DNA of 55,743 nucleotides from CAYNYF01 sp964401385 (GTDB taxonomy: Bacteria; Planctomycetota; Phycisphaerae; SM23-33), in the NCBI GenBank assembly GCA_964401385.1, contig CAYNYF010000018.1, positions 1 to 55,743 of the forward strand, read 5' to 3'. A program made the position numbers and the translations under genes. Below are positions 16,932-25,689 of this stretch, piece by piece. The notes under the pieces are model-generated. The model did no database searches and was not told the origin of the DNA. It saw nothing but the letters and a program-made list of their open reading frames with translations. Positions within the stretch are counted from its first letter, which is position 1. Each line of letters opens with the position of its first letter.

Positions 16932-18206
16932 GTGATCGGGCAAGGCAATCCTGAGCGGACGCTCACCGACGAGCAGATCCGAGCGATCGTGGCCGCCGCG
17001 GCCGACGCCATCTCGCCGGACGGCCGCAGCGTGCTGGCGATCGTTCCCGACCGCACCCGCACCTGCCCGCTGCCGAAAATCGCGCGCATGCTGCGGGAGG
17101 CCCTCGCCGGGCGGGCCAAGCGGCTGGACTTCCTTATCGCCCTGGGCACCCACCCGCCGCTGGACGAGGAGCAGATTCACCGCCTCTTCGGCGTGAAGCC
17201 GGGCAAGTGGGCCGAAACCTTCGGCGCCAGCCGCGCCTTCAACCACGATTGGCAGGACGCGGCCGGCCTCCGGCACGTCGGCCGCCTCAGCGAGGCCGAG
17301 GTGGACGAGATCACCGGCGGCCTGTTCCGCATGGAAGTCCCTGTCTCCGTCAACCGGCTCATCTTCGATTACGACCGCGTGCTCATCTGCGGGCCGGTCT
17401 TCCCCCACGAGGTCGTCGGCTTCTCCGGCGGGAACAAGTACTTCTTCCCGGGCATCTGCGGGCCGGAACTGCTGAACTTCTTCCACTGGCTGGGGGCGGT
17501 GATCACCAACCCCAAGATCATCGGCACCAAGCACACGCCGGTGCGGCAGACCATCGACCGGGCGGCGGCGATGCTGTCGCTGGACAAGCACGCCCTGTGC
17601 ATGGTGGTCGCCGGCGATGGCCTTCACGGACTGTATTTCGACACGCCGGAGCGGGCCTGGGCGGCGGCGGCCGATCTTTCCAGCAAGGTGGACGTCGTGT
17701 ACGTGGATCGGCCGTTCGATTCGGTCCTGGCGGCGGCGCCGGCGATGTACGACGACATCTGGACGGCCGGAAAGTGCATGTACAAGATGGAATGCGTCGT
17801 CGCCGACGACGGCGAGCTCATCATCCACGCCCCGCACGTGACGGAGATCTCCTACACCCACGGCCGCATCCTCGACGAAATCGGCTACCACACGCGCGAT
17901 TACTTCCTGGCCCAGTGGGAGAAGTTCAAGGGCTACCCCTGGGGCGTTCTGGCCCACTCCACCCACGTCCGCGGCATCGGCAGCTACGAGGACGGCCGGG
18001 AGAAGTGCCGCATCCGCGTCACGCTGGCAACGGGCATTCCCGAGGCTCGCTGCCGGAAGGTCAACCTGGGCTACCGCGACCCGGCCGGCATCGACCCGGC
18101 CGAGTGGCGGGGCCGCGAGAGCCAGGGACGGCTGTACGTGCCCAAGGCCGGCGAGATGCTCTACAAGCTCAAGGACCCGCCCGCCTGGCAGCGGTTCGAC
18201 GGGTGA
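16932..18206 (+). CDS. LarA-like (DUF2088, lactate racemase domain) protein
   Basis: The protein has 424 residues from GTG 16932, chosen because AGAGGAAAGGAG lies 8-18 bases upstream and the longer frame is repeat DNA. LarA hallmarks are visible: VPDRTRTCP near the start, ALGTHPPLDEEQI with the family His, NHDWQD, and FSGGNKYFFPGICG where LarA carries the cofactor-bearing Lys. LarA-type enzymes racemise or epimerise 2-hydroxy acids with a nickel-pincer cofactor. No larB/C/E genes are seen in this window, so cofactor supply would come from elsewhere. It may serve the SDR and FAD genes upstream, but the repeat between them argues against one transcript. Confidence 0.8.
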   Translation: MIGQGNPERTLTDEQIRAIVAAAADAISPDGRSVLAIVPDRTRTCPLPKIARMLREALAGRAKRLDFLIALGTHPPLDEEQIHRLFGVKPGKWAETFGASRAFNHDWQDAAGLRHVGRLSEAEVDEITGGLFRMEVPVSVNRLIFDYDRVLICGPVFPHEVVGFSGGNKYFFPGICGPELLNFFHWLGAVITNPKIIGTKHTPVRQTIDRAAAMLSLDKHALCMVVAGDGLHGLYFDTPERAWAAAADLSSKVDVVYVDRPFDSVLAAAPAMYDDIWTAGKCMYKMECVVADDGELIIHAPHVTEISYTHGRILDEIGYHTRDYFLAQWEKFKGYPWGVLAHSTHVRGIGSYEDGREKCRIRVTLATGIPEARCRKVNLGYRDPAGIDPAEWRGRESQGRLYVPKAGEMLYKLKDPPAWQRFDG

Positions 18207-18242
18207 GCACGGGTCGGCCTCCGCCGCGCCATCGGCCAGCCC

Positions 18243-20753
18243 CTACGTCGCCTCCGACAGCAGGTGCAGCCGCAGCACCAGCAGCGCCGTCTGAAGCTGG
18301 AGGTCCGCGCGGAGCTGCTGGCCCAGCAGGCCGGTGAGCGTTTCCGGCTCCACCTTCTTGAGCAGGTCGGTCTCCTGGCGGATACCCATCCAGCGGTTGA
18401 CCTGCCTGGAGCTGACCGGCACGTCGATGGCGGGACTGACTCCCCAGTTCTTGGCGCCGTTGGTGCGGTGCAGCAGCTTGCCGGAGGGCAGGTAGTAATA
18501 CGCGGTGGTCAGCTTCAGCCGGGCCTGGCGCGACTGAAGCGGGATCAGCCGCTGCACGGAGCCCTTGCCGTAGGTGCGTTCGCCGACGACGACCGCCCGG
18601 CCCCAGTCCTTCAGGGCGCCGGAGACGATTTCGGCGGCCGACGCGCTGACGCGGTTGACCAGGACCACCACCTCGCCCTTCTGGTAATGGCCCAGGGGGC
18701 CGGCGGACCTGGACGTCTCGCGGACGTTGCGTCCCTTGGTTCGGACGATCAGCCCGCGCGGGAGGAACTCATCGGCGACCTCCACGGCCGAGGTCAGCAG
18801 CCCGCCGGGATTGAACCTCAAATCCAGGATCAGTCCGTTCGCCCCGGCCTGGCGCAACTGCTCGAGCGCCTCGCGGATGTCGGTGATCGTGTCCTCGGTG
18901 AACTGGGTGACGCGGATGTAGCCGATGCCGCGATCCTCGTCCAGGAAATGGTCCCACTTGCCGTCGGGCAGGCGCCGCCAGCCCTCGACCGTCTGGATGT
19001 GGATCTCGTCGCGCTCGATGGTCACGTCGAACGGCTTGGCGACGCCGCGGCGCTGGATGGTAAGGGTCACCTTGGTGTGCCGCGGGCCGGTGATCAGCTT
19101 CACCGCCTTGTCGATGCGCATGGTCTGGGTGTCCTTGCCGTCGACGCGGAGAATCAGGTCGCCCGCCAGGATGCGCTTGCGGAAGGCCGGCGTGTCCGGC
19201 AGCGGCGTGACCACCTCGATGGGCTTGCCGGTGTCCTTGCGGATCTTCACCCCGATGCCGAAGAACGAGCCCATCGTCCGCTTGTGAAAGTCCTCCAGCT
19301 CGTACGGCCACACCATCGTCGTGAACCTGTCCAGCTCGCCGGTCATGCCCTCGGCGAACTCCATGTTGATGACCTCCGGCGGCAAATCCAGCGTCTGCTC
19401 GTTCAGTTCGAGGATGCGGTTGAGGGCGCGCTTGACGTGCAGGTGATCGACGGCCGCTTCCTTGCGGAGCTGCCGGACCTGCTCGTCCAGCCCTTCCAGG
19501 AAGGCCGATCGCTTGGACTCATCCCGCAGTGCCGGAAACGCCGCGGCCGCCTGGCGGGTCTCCGCCAGCACCTTGACCGCCTCCAGGGCGGCGACGCCGA
19601 GCTTGCGGTAGTCGGGGTTGCCGACGTAGTTGTAGTCGATCTGGCTGATGGCGTTGCGGACCATGCGGGTGTCGATGCCGCCGATCATCTCCCGCCACAT
19701 CGGCACCGGCCGGCCCGCCGCCGGCTGCGTCGAGGGCTCGCCGCCGTAGAGGTTCAGCACGCGGACGTGGTGGCTGATGCGCTTGACCTTCTCGGCATAG
19801 TCGAGATTGTCGCGGTCCAGACCGGATAGCCCGGCATGACCGTAGAGGACCATCGCCTCGGTCCATTTGCCCTCGGCCAGTAGCTGATCGCCGCGCTTGG
19901 CGGCGTCGCGCATGAGCTGGCGAACCCAATCCTGCCGGAGAAAACTATCGCCGTCGCCGGTCAGATCCTTGGCCTCGCCGGCATACGCCAGCGCCGCCGC
20001 CAGCGGATTCCGTGATATCAGCACCCCCATGTCCAGCAGGGCGTCCTGGACCTCCTCGGCCGCCGACCGCACCGCGGGCCGGTCCTGCGGCATGCGGGCG
20101 GTCTGCCATACCTTTCGATAACTCGCCAGGGCCCCCCGCAACTGCCGGGCGGCTCGGCGGTACTGCCGCCCCCACTCGCCTTGCTCGTCGCCGACGAGGG
20201 TCTCGGCCTCCGTCAGCTCCTTTACGGCGAGGTCCAGGTTCTTGCCGACGGTGGCAACGGCGTCCGCCGGCTGAGAGGTAGTCTCGTCGGTGAGGACGTT
20301 GTTGGCGGCGCGGAAAGCGTCGACGATGGCCTCGCCGTGCTCGTAAAGCTGCCCGTGCAGTTTTTGCTCGATGAGTGTCGGCCGACACTTCTCGGCCAAC
20401 CGGGCCAGCTCCACGCGCCTGGTCGCCGCCGCCAGCTCCCTGTGGCGCTCAATGTCGGCCTTGGCGCGGACCTTCAGATATCCCGCGGTCAGGGCCTCGG
20501 CCTGTGTGGCCGTCTCGTCCGGAGAAACCTTTGTGGCTTGTTCCAGCAGGGCCAGGCCCGCCTGGAACCTGCCGGCCAACAGCTCGCTGAAGGCCTTGGT
20601 GCGGACCTCCTTGACGTCCAGCGCCGCCGTGCTGGTAGGAGCCGTGCTCGCGGCCGGGGCCGCCGTCGAGCAGGTCACCACGTGGACCGGGCCGGCCGCC
20701 AGCAAAGCCCAGCTCAAAAGGCACATCGTAAGCCAATGCCAATACTTCACCAT
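18243..20753 (-). CDS. S41 (C-terminal processing) peptidase with PDZ domain and long N-terminal region
   Basis: The protein has 836 residues from ATG 20753, preceded by GGGAG; a longer frame to 20789 lacks a site. A signal peptide (YWHWLTMCLLSWALLAAGPVHV) indicates export. About 430 residues of helical, TPR-like sequence follow. A PDZ domain (GSFFGIGVKI, LAGDLILRVDGKDT) and the S41 core come next: RFNPGGLLTSAVEVADEF, nucleophile Ser in NRVSASAAEIVSGAL and general-base Lys in GERTYGKGSVQ. Tsp/CtpA-like proteases trim or degrade envelope proteins. The helical half is far longer than in standard CtpA and may bind partners. It converges on the LarA-like gene. Confidence 0.9.
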   Translation of the reverse strand: MVKYWHWLTMCLLSWALLAAGPVHVVTCSTAAPAASTAPTSTAALDVKEVRTKAFSELLAGRFQAGLALLEQATKVSPDETATQAEALTAGYLKVRAKADIERHRELAAATRRVELARLAEKCRPTLIEQKLHGQLYEHGEAIVDAFRAANNVLTDETTSQPADAVATVGKNLDLAVKELTEAETLVGDEQGEWGRQYRRAARQLRGALASYRKVWQTARMPQDRPAVRSAAEEVQDALLDMGVLISRNPLAAALAYAGEAKDLTGDGDSFLRQDWVRQLMRDAAKRGDQLLAEGKWTEAMVLYGHAGLSGLDRDNLDYAEKVKRISHHVRVLNLYGGEPSTQPAAGRPVPMWREMIGGIDTRMVRNAISQIDYNYVGNPDYRKLGVAALEAVKVLAETRQAAAAFPALRDESKRSAFLEGLDEQVRQLRKEAAVDHLHVKRALNRILELNEQTLDLPPEVINMEFAEGMTGELDRFTTMVWPYELEDFHKRTMGSFFGIGVKIRKDTGKPIEVVTPLPDTPAFRKRILAGDLILRVDGKDTQTMRIDKAVKLITGPRHTKVTLTIQRRGVAKPFDVTIERDEIHIQTVEGWRRLPDGKWDHFLDEDRGIGYIRVTQFTEDTITDIREALEQLRQAGANGLILDLRFNPGGLLTSAVEVADEFLPRGLIVRTKGRNVRETSRSAGPLGHYQKGEVVVLVNRVSASAAEIVSGALKDWGRAVVVGERTYGKGSVQRLIPLQSRQARLKLTTAYYYLPSGKLLHRTNGAKNWGVSPAIDVPVSSRQVNRWMGIRQETDLLKKVEPETLTGLLGQQLRADLQLQTALLVLRLHLLSEAT

Positions 20754-20946
20754 AAATCTCCCTGTATCCCTCGCTTCGGAAGAGCCCACATAGAGTTAAA
20801 CGCTCCACGCCGCCAGCGGGTTTGCCGATTCTATGTTGTTTTGGGCACCGAAGGCAAATATCCCTTGCCCGCCGCCGGCCCGGACGGGACGAGAATTTGG
20901 CGCACCGCCCGCAAAAATATGTGATAATGCTGATTGGGCCGCTGCA

Positions 20947-21282
20947 ATGGCGAGCCTGGAGCCAACCAAAATGATTAACTGTCGAGATTGCGAACACTAT
21001 CACCGAGACGAAAAGGGCCGCATCAGCTTCTCCTGCGATCCCTTCACAAATATCAAGGAGCCTCAATGCCTGCTGAAGTGGCAGCTCATCAAGATCAACC
21101 AGATGGTCGAGGCCTACCAGGCCACCCTCGTCTACTATAAAAAGCTCGGACCCATGCAGGACAAGCTCTTCAAGGCCGTGGAGCGCGAACTCGGTGACAT
21201 GGAAGATTCCGAAAACTGGAAATACACCGAGGAAGAAGACGAGGACGAAGAGCAACAAGACCAGGAAGAAGAACCGCGATGA
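20947..21282 (+). CDS. hypothetical protein with N-terminal Cys cluster and acidic tail
   Basis: The protein has about 111 residues from ATG 20947; ATG 20971 (MINCRDCEHYHRDEKG) is a strong alternative. Four cysteines (CRDC, SFSCDPF, EPQC) in the first ~40 residues suggest a small metal site. A helical middle (LLKWQLIKINQMVEAYQATL) and a Glu/Asp-rich tail (EEEDEDEEQQDQEEEPR) follow. It reads as a conserved orphan; no function is proposed. Its stop lies 13 bases before the TTG start of rsmG, so the two are probably co-transcribed. Confidence 0.7.
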   Translation: MASLEPTKMINCRDCEHYHRDEKGRISFSCDPFTNIKEPQCLLKWQLIKINQMVEAYQATLVYYKKLGPMQDKLFKAVERELGDMEDSENWKYTEEEDEDEEQQDQEEEPR

Positions 21283-21295
21283 TGAGGGGGTCGGC

Positions 21296-22018
21296 TTGAC
21301 GGAAGGCGCCGCGGTCGCCGGGCCGGGGGCTCATTTCTGCGCGGACAGCGAAGAGCAGCTCCACGGTTTCTGGCGGGGTTGCGGCCTGCCCGAACGGGCA
21401 TGGGCGGGGGCGTTGGGCCTGTACCGAAAGTATTGGCATCTCATCGAGGCCGGCAACGCGGCCGCGGGGCTGATGGGGAAGGTCTCGGGCGAGGACTTCT
21501 GCCTCAAGCACGTCGCCGACAGCCTGGCGGTGCTGCCGGCCTGGCCGGAGCTGCTGGCCCGCTCGCGCCGGCTGGCGGACGTCGGCTGCGGGGCGGGGCT
21601 GCCGGGAATCGTGCTGGCCGTCGCCCTGCCGCACCTGCATTTGACCGCCATCGAGTCCGATCGGAAAAAGGCGGCCTTCGTCGCCGCCGCCATCGAGGAG
21701 CTGCACCTGGCCGGACGGGCTGAGGTCGTCGCCCGCCGCAGCCGCGAACTCGGCCACGACGAGCGCTTCCGCGGCCGGTTCGACGCCGTGACCGCCCGCG
21801 CCGTCGCCCCGGCCGAGAGGCTCATCCGCGACTGCCGGCTGCTGGTCGCCCCCGGCGGGTCGGCCCTTTTCTACAAGACCCCCGCGGGCGTCGCCGGCGA
21901 GCTTGCCGGCTGCCGGCGCGAGGCCCGCAAGCACAAGCTCACCATCGAAACCAGCGCGGTAATCGACCTGCCCGGCGGCACCGGCCGGCGCCAGTTCCTC
22001 CGCGTCCAGGCGCCATAA
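21296..22018 (+). CDS. rsmG: 16S rRNA (guanine527-N7)-methyltransferase RsmG
   Basis: The protein has about 240 residues from TTG 21296. This start was chosen because GAGGGGG sits 5-11 bases upstream and no ATG precedes the conserved part without overlapping the previous gene. Family landmarks are RKYWHLIEAGNAAAGLMG, HVADSLAVLPAWPEL, the SAM motif LADVGCGAGLPGIVLAVALP, ESDRKKAAFVAAA and VTARAVAPAERLI. RsmG methylates N7 of G527 in 16S rRNA, near the decoding site. It follows a small Cys protein, not its frequent neighbours mnmG or parA. Confidence 0.92.
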   Translation: MTEGAAVAGPGAHFCADSEEQLHGFWRGCGLPERAWAGALGLYRKYWHLIEAGNAAAGLMGKVSGEDFCLKHVADSLAVLPAWPELLARSRRLADVGCGAGLPGIVLAVALPHLHLTAIESDRKKAAFVAAAIEELHLAGRAEVVARRSRELGHDERFRGRFDAVTARAVAPAERLIRDCRLLVAPGGSALFYKTPAGVAGELAGCRREARKHKLTIETSAVIDLPGGTGRRQFLRVQAP

Positions 22019-22051
22019 GGGTTGGGCGAATAAAGGGATACGGGGTCCAGC

Positions 22052-23446
22052 CTAGAACCCCGGCAGGAAGTCCTTCTCGGCCTCAAACAGCTCTTCGGTC
22101 ATCCGCCGGATCTCGTCCGGGCAGCAGACCGCCGCCGTCAACGGGTCCAGCATCAGCGCCTGGGCGGCCACTTCGCGCGACTTGTGGATGCAGGCGTCGG
22201 CCGCCAGGTCGAACATCCGCATGTTCCAGTCGCACAGGGCCGCGCACTGCGAGGGCAGTTTGCCGTAGTGCGTGGGAATGACGCCGTTGCGGTTGACCAC
22301 GCAGGCCACCTCCACCACGCCGTCCTGCGGCAGGTTGCTGATCAGGTTGTGGTTGGCGACGGTGCCGTAAATGATGAGGGGGCTGTTGGTCTCGATCGCC
22401 TCGATGATGCCGCTGGCATATTCCCAGGACCGCTCCAGCTTGGGCTCTTCCTTTCCGGCGACGATGTCGCGGCGGCGCTCGTCGCAGCGCTTGCGCCACG
22501 CCGGCCAGTTGTCGGCGTAGAAGCTGCTGGCCCCGTGATAGCCCTCACGGCAGTACTTCTCGATCAGGTCCGGCCGCTTGCGGTAATACGGCAGGTACTC
22601 GCTGTCGTGACCGCTGGACTCGGTGCAGTAGTAGCCGAAGTGCTTCATCAGGTCGAACCGCACCAGCTCCTGCTCGGCGAACTCCGCGTCGGTTCGGACC
22701 TTCTCCTTCAGGGCCGGGTACAGGTCCCCGCCCTTGTGGCTCAGCTCCGTGAACCACGCCAGGTGGTTGACGCCGGCGCAGGTCCACTTCATCTCCTGAT
22801 ACGGCACGCCGGACCACTTCGCCAGGGAGTGGCTGGCGCCCTGGACGCTGTGGCAGAGGCCGATGACCTTGGCCCGGCTGGCCCGGGCCGCCGCCAGGCA
22901 CATGATGCTCATGGGGTTGGTGTAGTTCAGCAGCCAGGCGTCGGGGCAGAGCTGCTCCACGTCGGCCAGCACCTCCAGGAAGACCGGCACCGTCCGCAGG
23001 GCCTTGAACAGCCCGCCCGGACCGATGGTGTCGCCGATGCACTGGGTGACGCCGTACTTGGCGGGAATGTCGTTGTCGTGGCGGACGGAGCCGACGCCGC
23101 TGACCTCGATGCAGTTGATGATGTAATCGGCCCCGGCGAGCACCCGCCGCCGATCCGTAGTAGCCGAGATCTTCCAGCTGGCGGTCTTGCCCAGGCGGTC
23201 GAGAATCACCTTGGCCAGGCCCTCGGCCAGCTCCAGCCGCTCCGGGTCGATGTCCACCAGGGCGAACTCCCCCTCGTCCGCGCCGGGAACGTTCAGCACG
23301 TCCTTGAGCAAGTGCTCCAGGAACGCACTGCCGGCGCCCAGGAAGACGACCTTGAGCGGGCGGGCGATTCCGTCCAGGATGCCGAGGTTGGTTGCCTTTT
23401 GCATGTGGGCCGAGTGGCCGACCTTGTCGGGGCTTTGGGCCTTCAT
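22052..23446 (-). CDS. family 4 glycosidase (alpha-galactosidase/alpha-glucosidase type)
   Basis: The protein has 464 residues. GH4 enzymes use NAD+ and a divalent metal to cleave glycosides by an oxidation/elimination route. Visible are the NAD motif VVFLGAGSAFLEHLLKDVL, LVDIDPERLELAEG, NYTNPMSI, the metal-binding Cys-His in IGLCHSVQG and His in AGVNHLAWF, which place it with the MelA/AglA group. GGAGG lies 10 bases upstream of ATG 23446. It converges on rsmG and is not linked to a visible sugar transporter. Whether it takes galactosides, glucosides or uronides cannot be read from the sequence. Confidence 0.88.
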   Translation of the reverse strand: MKAQSPDKVGHSAHMQKATNLGILDGIARPLKVVFLGAGSAFLEHLLKDVLNVPGADEGEFALVDIDPERLELAEGLAKVILDRLGKTASWKISATTDRRRVLAGADYIINCIEVSGVGSVRHDNDIPAKYGVTQCIGDTIGPGGLFKALRTVPVFLEVLADVEQLCPDAWLLNYTNPMSIMCLAAARASRAKVIGLCHSVQGASHSLAKWSGVPYQEMKWTCAGVNHLAWFTELSHKGGDLYPALKEKVRTDAEFAEQELVRFDLMKHFGYYCTESSGHDSEYLPYYRKRPDLIEKYCREGYHGASSFYADNWPAWRKRCDERRRDIVAGKEEPKLERSWEYASGIIEAIETNSPLIIYGTVANHNLISNLPQDGVVEVACVVNRNGVIPTHYGKLPSQCAALCDWNMRMFDLAADACIHKSREVAAQALMLDPLTAAVCCPDEIRRMTEELFEAEKDFLPGF

Positions 23447-23575
23447 CTGCGTGTGTCCTCCGAACCACTGAAAACCGATGTCAGGAACTTGTCCGCGAAT
23501 TCTACAACTCTCCGGCCGCCACGCCAGTGCGTGGTGATTTTTTTCCGATCGCCCCGCCGCCGCGCCTGCCGGCGC

Positions 23576-23916
23576 TGACCTATCCCCACTTCCATGGGTA
23601 GCCCCGGCAGGGGCGCCTTTCTTTGCCCCGGGCGCGAGCCCGGGGACGTGGAAGGCTGCGCCAAGCTGGAGCCCCGTAGGGGCGTCTTAGCTCCCCACGC
23701 ACTCAAGACGCCCCGATGGGGCTGCGCTGCTTGCTCCGCCGATTCCCCCGGTGCTCTGGCACGGGGCTAAGAAAGACGCCCCGCTGGGGCTGGGGCCGGG
23801 CGTAGGGTGCGTGCTCGCACGCACCGGAATTGTCTGGGCGATGTCTCATTCCATGGCTCTTGCCATCCACGCAGTTGCCAGCTCCCGGGGCGGTTCGGCA
23901 AACTGGGGATACGTCA
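23576..23916. repeat. TIR element copy A (TGACCTATCC ends), carrying a REP insertion
   Basis: It begins TGACCTATCCCC and ends GGGGATACGTCA, imperfect 10-bp terminal inverted repeats. The inside is a series of GC-rich hairpins built from AGCCCC..GGGGCGTCTT modules. It matches copy B (33512-33785) base for base over long stretches but has about 67 extra bases after GCTGGGGCT. The extra DNA includes a REP palindrome at 23806-23825. No gene lies inside. Confidence 0.8.
23806..23825. repeat. solitary REP palindrome inside TIR element A
   Basis: GGTGCGTGCTCGCACGCACC, preceded by the usual TAG. It is the only isolated REP unit in the middle part of the window, and its flanks show it was inserted into the older TIR element. 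Confidence 0.85.
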
Positions 23917-23966
23917 GAGGGAGGACGGGTGCCGCAGGTTGCTCTGCCGCAGGTTGCTCGGAGCCT

Positions 23967-24032
23967 GTGTTCCCCGGGCTACACGGCTTGAGAGTCGAAG
24001 ATCCGCCGTGGCGGGCAAGCCGTGCCACCCCC
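23967..24032. repeat. GTGTTCCCCGGG/ACACGGCTTG repeat, copy 1
   Basis: The segment reads GTGTTCCCCGGG, ACACGGCTTG, a variable centre, then CAAGCCGTGCCACCCCC, giving a hairpin with the stem CACGGCTTG/CAAGCCGTG. A shorter copy lies at 39634-39681 next to the RAYT gene. With the TIR element it fills the gene-free stretch 23447-24264, in which no further feature was recognised. Confidence 0.6.
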
Positions 24033-24264
24033 CCGGGCGGGTTTTCAGAGAGAGCCTGGGCCGTCGGCGGCCTTCACCCGCCCGCCGTCAGCGCCCGACG
24101 CACCTCGGCCGCGGCGTCCGCAAGCACCAACCCGCCCCTGACGGCCGATGCCGGGCAACGCGGCGCTGGCCATTTCGCCCGGGTTGCGGTAAGATATGGG
24201 CGTTGGACGGCCCGGCCGCCCGGCGCCGGATGCGCCGCGGAGGCCGGGACCGGGAGCCGCTGAG

Positions 24265-24654
24265 ATGGAGTCCGCGTCGAATCGATGGCCGCCGCAGCCG
24301 CCGCTGCCCGAGCGCAGCGCGGCCAGCCGGATTGTCGGCTACAGCCGCTCGGTGCGCGGTGGGCCCGCGGCGGCCGGCGAGGCGGCGCCCGTCTCGGTCG
24401 GGTTGGACCTGCCGTCCGGCCTGCCGATTCCGGGCGACAGGGACCCCGTGACGGGGGGCTTCGTCCCGCTGGCGAAGGTCGTCCGCCGCAACCGGACCGA
24501 GGTGCTCAACATCCTGCTGGGCGGGTCGCTGCTCCAGCGGAACCCCATCGGCGACCTGGCCTCGCTGGACTACCAGCTCTCGGTCTTCGCCCTGCCGGTC
24601 GCCACCTTCGCCGTGCTCACGCGCATCACCAGAAGACATGCCAAAGCAAGCTGA
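24265..24654 (+). CDS. hypothetical protein, translationally coupled to HAD gene
   Basis: The protein has 129 residues from ATG 24265, after GGGAG. The first ~50 residues are Pro/Arg-rich and low in complexity. The rest (KVVRRNRTEVLNILLGGSLLQRNPIGDLASLDYQ) is more ordered, and a hydrophobic stretch FALPVATFAVLTRIT lies near the end. Third codon positions are strongly G/C, which fits real coding sequence here. Its end overlaps the start of the HAD gene by 17 bases. No family is recognised. Confidence 0.5.
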   Translation: MESASNRWPPQPPLPERSAASRIVGYSRSVRGGPAAAGEAAPVSVGLDLPSGLPIPGDRDPVTGGFVPLAKVVRRNRTEVLNILLGGSLLQRNPIGDLASLDYQLSVFALPVATFAVLTRITRRHAKAS

Positions 24655-25621
24655 CGTTCGCGGCATCGGCCGGATCGGCCCCGACAGCGGCATGACGGCA
24701 ATCGACGTCGGCGGCGACGGCCGCTTTCGCGCCGGCCGCGACGGCGTGGTGTCCATCCACCTGACCGGCGACGGGAAGGTCGAGTTCATCGCCTACGCCG
24801 ATCACACGCTGGCCTACGTCCGCAGCGCGATGGGCCACCCGGCCATCTACCCGCTCCAGCCGGCGGCGATCCAGAAGCCCGTCGAGGCGGTGCTGATGGA
24901 CCTGGACGGCACCTCCGTCCGCTCCGAGCCGTTCTGGGTGTGGATCATCCAATCCACCATGGCCGAGCTGATGGGCGATCCGAACTTCGAGCTGGCCGAC
25001 GCCGACGCCCCGCACGTCTCCGGCCACAGCGTCAGCGAGCACCTCCAGTACTGCATCGGCAAGTACTGCCCGGACAGGAAGGTCGAGGACGCCCGGCGGA
25101 TTTACTTCCGCATCACGGCCCGCCAGATGCAGGCGATCTTGAACGGCGGCGGGCGGGCCGACGCCTTCGTGCCGGCGCCGGGCTTGAAGGACTTCCTGCT
25201 GGCGGTCAAGGCCAAGGGCATTCGGATCGCCCTGGTCACCAGCGGGCTGCACGAGAAGGCCTGGCCGGAGGTCGTGGCCGCCTTGCGCACGCTGGGGCTC
25301 GGCGACCCGCTGGCCTTCTACGACGCGATCGTCTCAGCCGGCTATGCGATCCGGCCGGGGCAGGTCGGCACGCTGGGCGAGCTTCAGGCCAAGCCGCACC
25401 CGTGGCTGTACGCCGAGGCCGCCCGCGTGGGGCTGGGCATTCCGCCCGAGCGGCGACGGCACTGCTTCGGCATCGAAGACTCGGCCGCCGGCATCTGCGC
25501 CATCCGCCTGTCCGGCTTCGCGGCCGTGGGCATGGCCGGCGGAAACATCGACCGCGCCGGCGTAAAGCCGCTGGTCCACAGCATGCACGATTCCCTGCCG
25601 GACGTCCTGGAGCTGCTGTAG
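24638..25621 (+). CDS. HAD-family hydrolase (beta-phosphoglucomutase-like) with N-terminal extension
   Basis: The protein has 327 residues. HAD motif I is AVLMDLDGTSVRSEPFW near residue 88, motif II is ALVTSGLHEKA, the Lys of motif III lies in LQAKPHPWLYAEAA, and motif IV is CFGIEDSAAGICAIRLSG. The arrangement is that of the phosphatase/phosphomutase subgroup with a helical cap. The ~85 residues before motif I (DVGGDGRFRAGRDGVVSIHLTGDGKVEFIAYADHTLAYVR) are not part of a normal HAD and resemble a small beta domain. The likely substrate is a sugar phosphate. It overlaps the hypothetical gene upstream. Confidence 0.82.
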   Translation: MPKQADVRGIGRIGPDSGMTAIDVGGDGRFRAGRDGVVSIHLTGDGKVEFIAYADHTLAYVRSAMGHPAIYPLQPAAIQKPVEAVLMDLDGTSVRSEPFWVWIIQSTMAELMGDPNFELADADAPHVSGHSVSEHLQYCIGKYCPDRKVEDARRIYFRITARQMQAILNGGGRADAFVPAPGLKDFLLAVKAKGIRIALVTSGLHEKAWPEVVAALRTLGLGDPLAFYDAIVSAGYAIRPGQVGTLGELQAKPHPWLYAEAARVGLGIPPERRRHCFGIEDSAAGICAIRLSGFAAVGMAGGNIDRAGVKPLVHSMHDSLPDVLELL

Positions 25622-25636
25622 CCGCCGCCGGGCGCA

Positions 25637-25670
25637 TAAGAGAACGCCCGGCCGGGCGGGCGCTCTCGGG
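25637..25670. terminator. convergent GC-rich hairpin
   Basis: AGAGAACGCCCG and CGGGCGCTCT form an imperfect stem between the convergent HAD and anti-sigma-like genes. There is no T-run on either side, so function as a bidirectional terminator is only likely. Confidence 0.35.
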
Positions 25671-25689
25671 AAGACAATCACTCAATTCT

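Noticed and set aside
23751..24263. Plus-strand 170-codon frame across the TIR element and following DNA
   Set aside because: It starts inside repeat DNA, crosses a REP palindrome and shows no ordered sequence or ribosome binding site.
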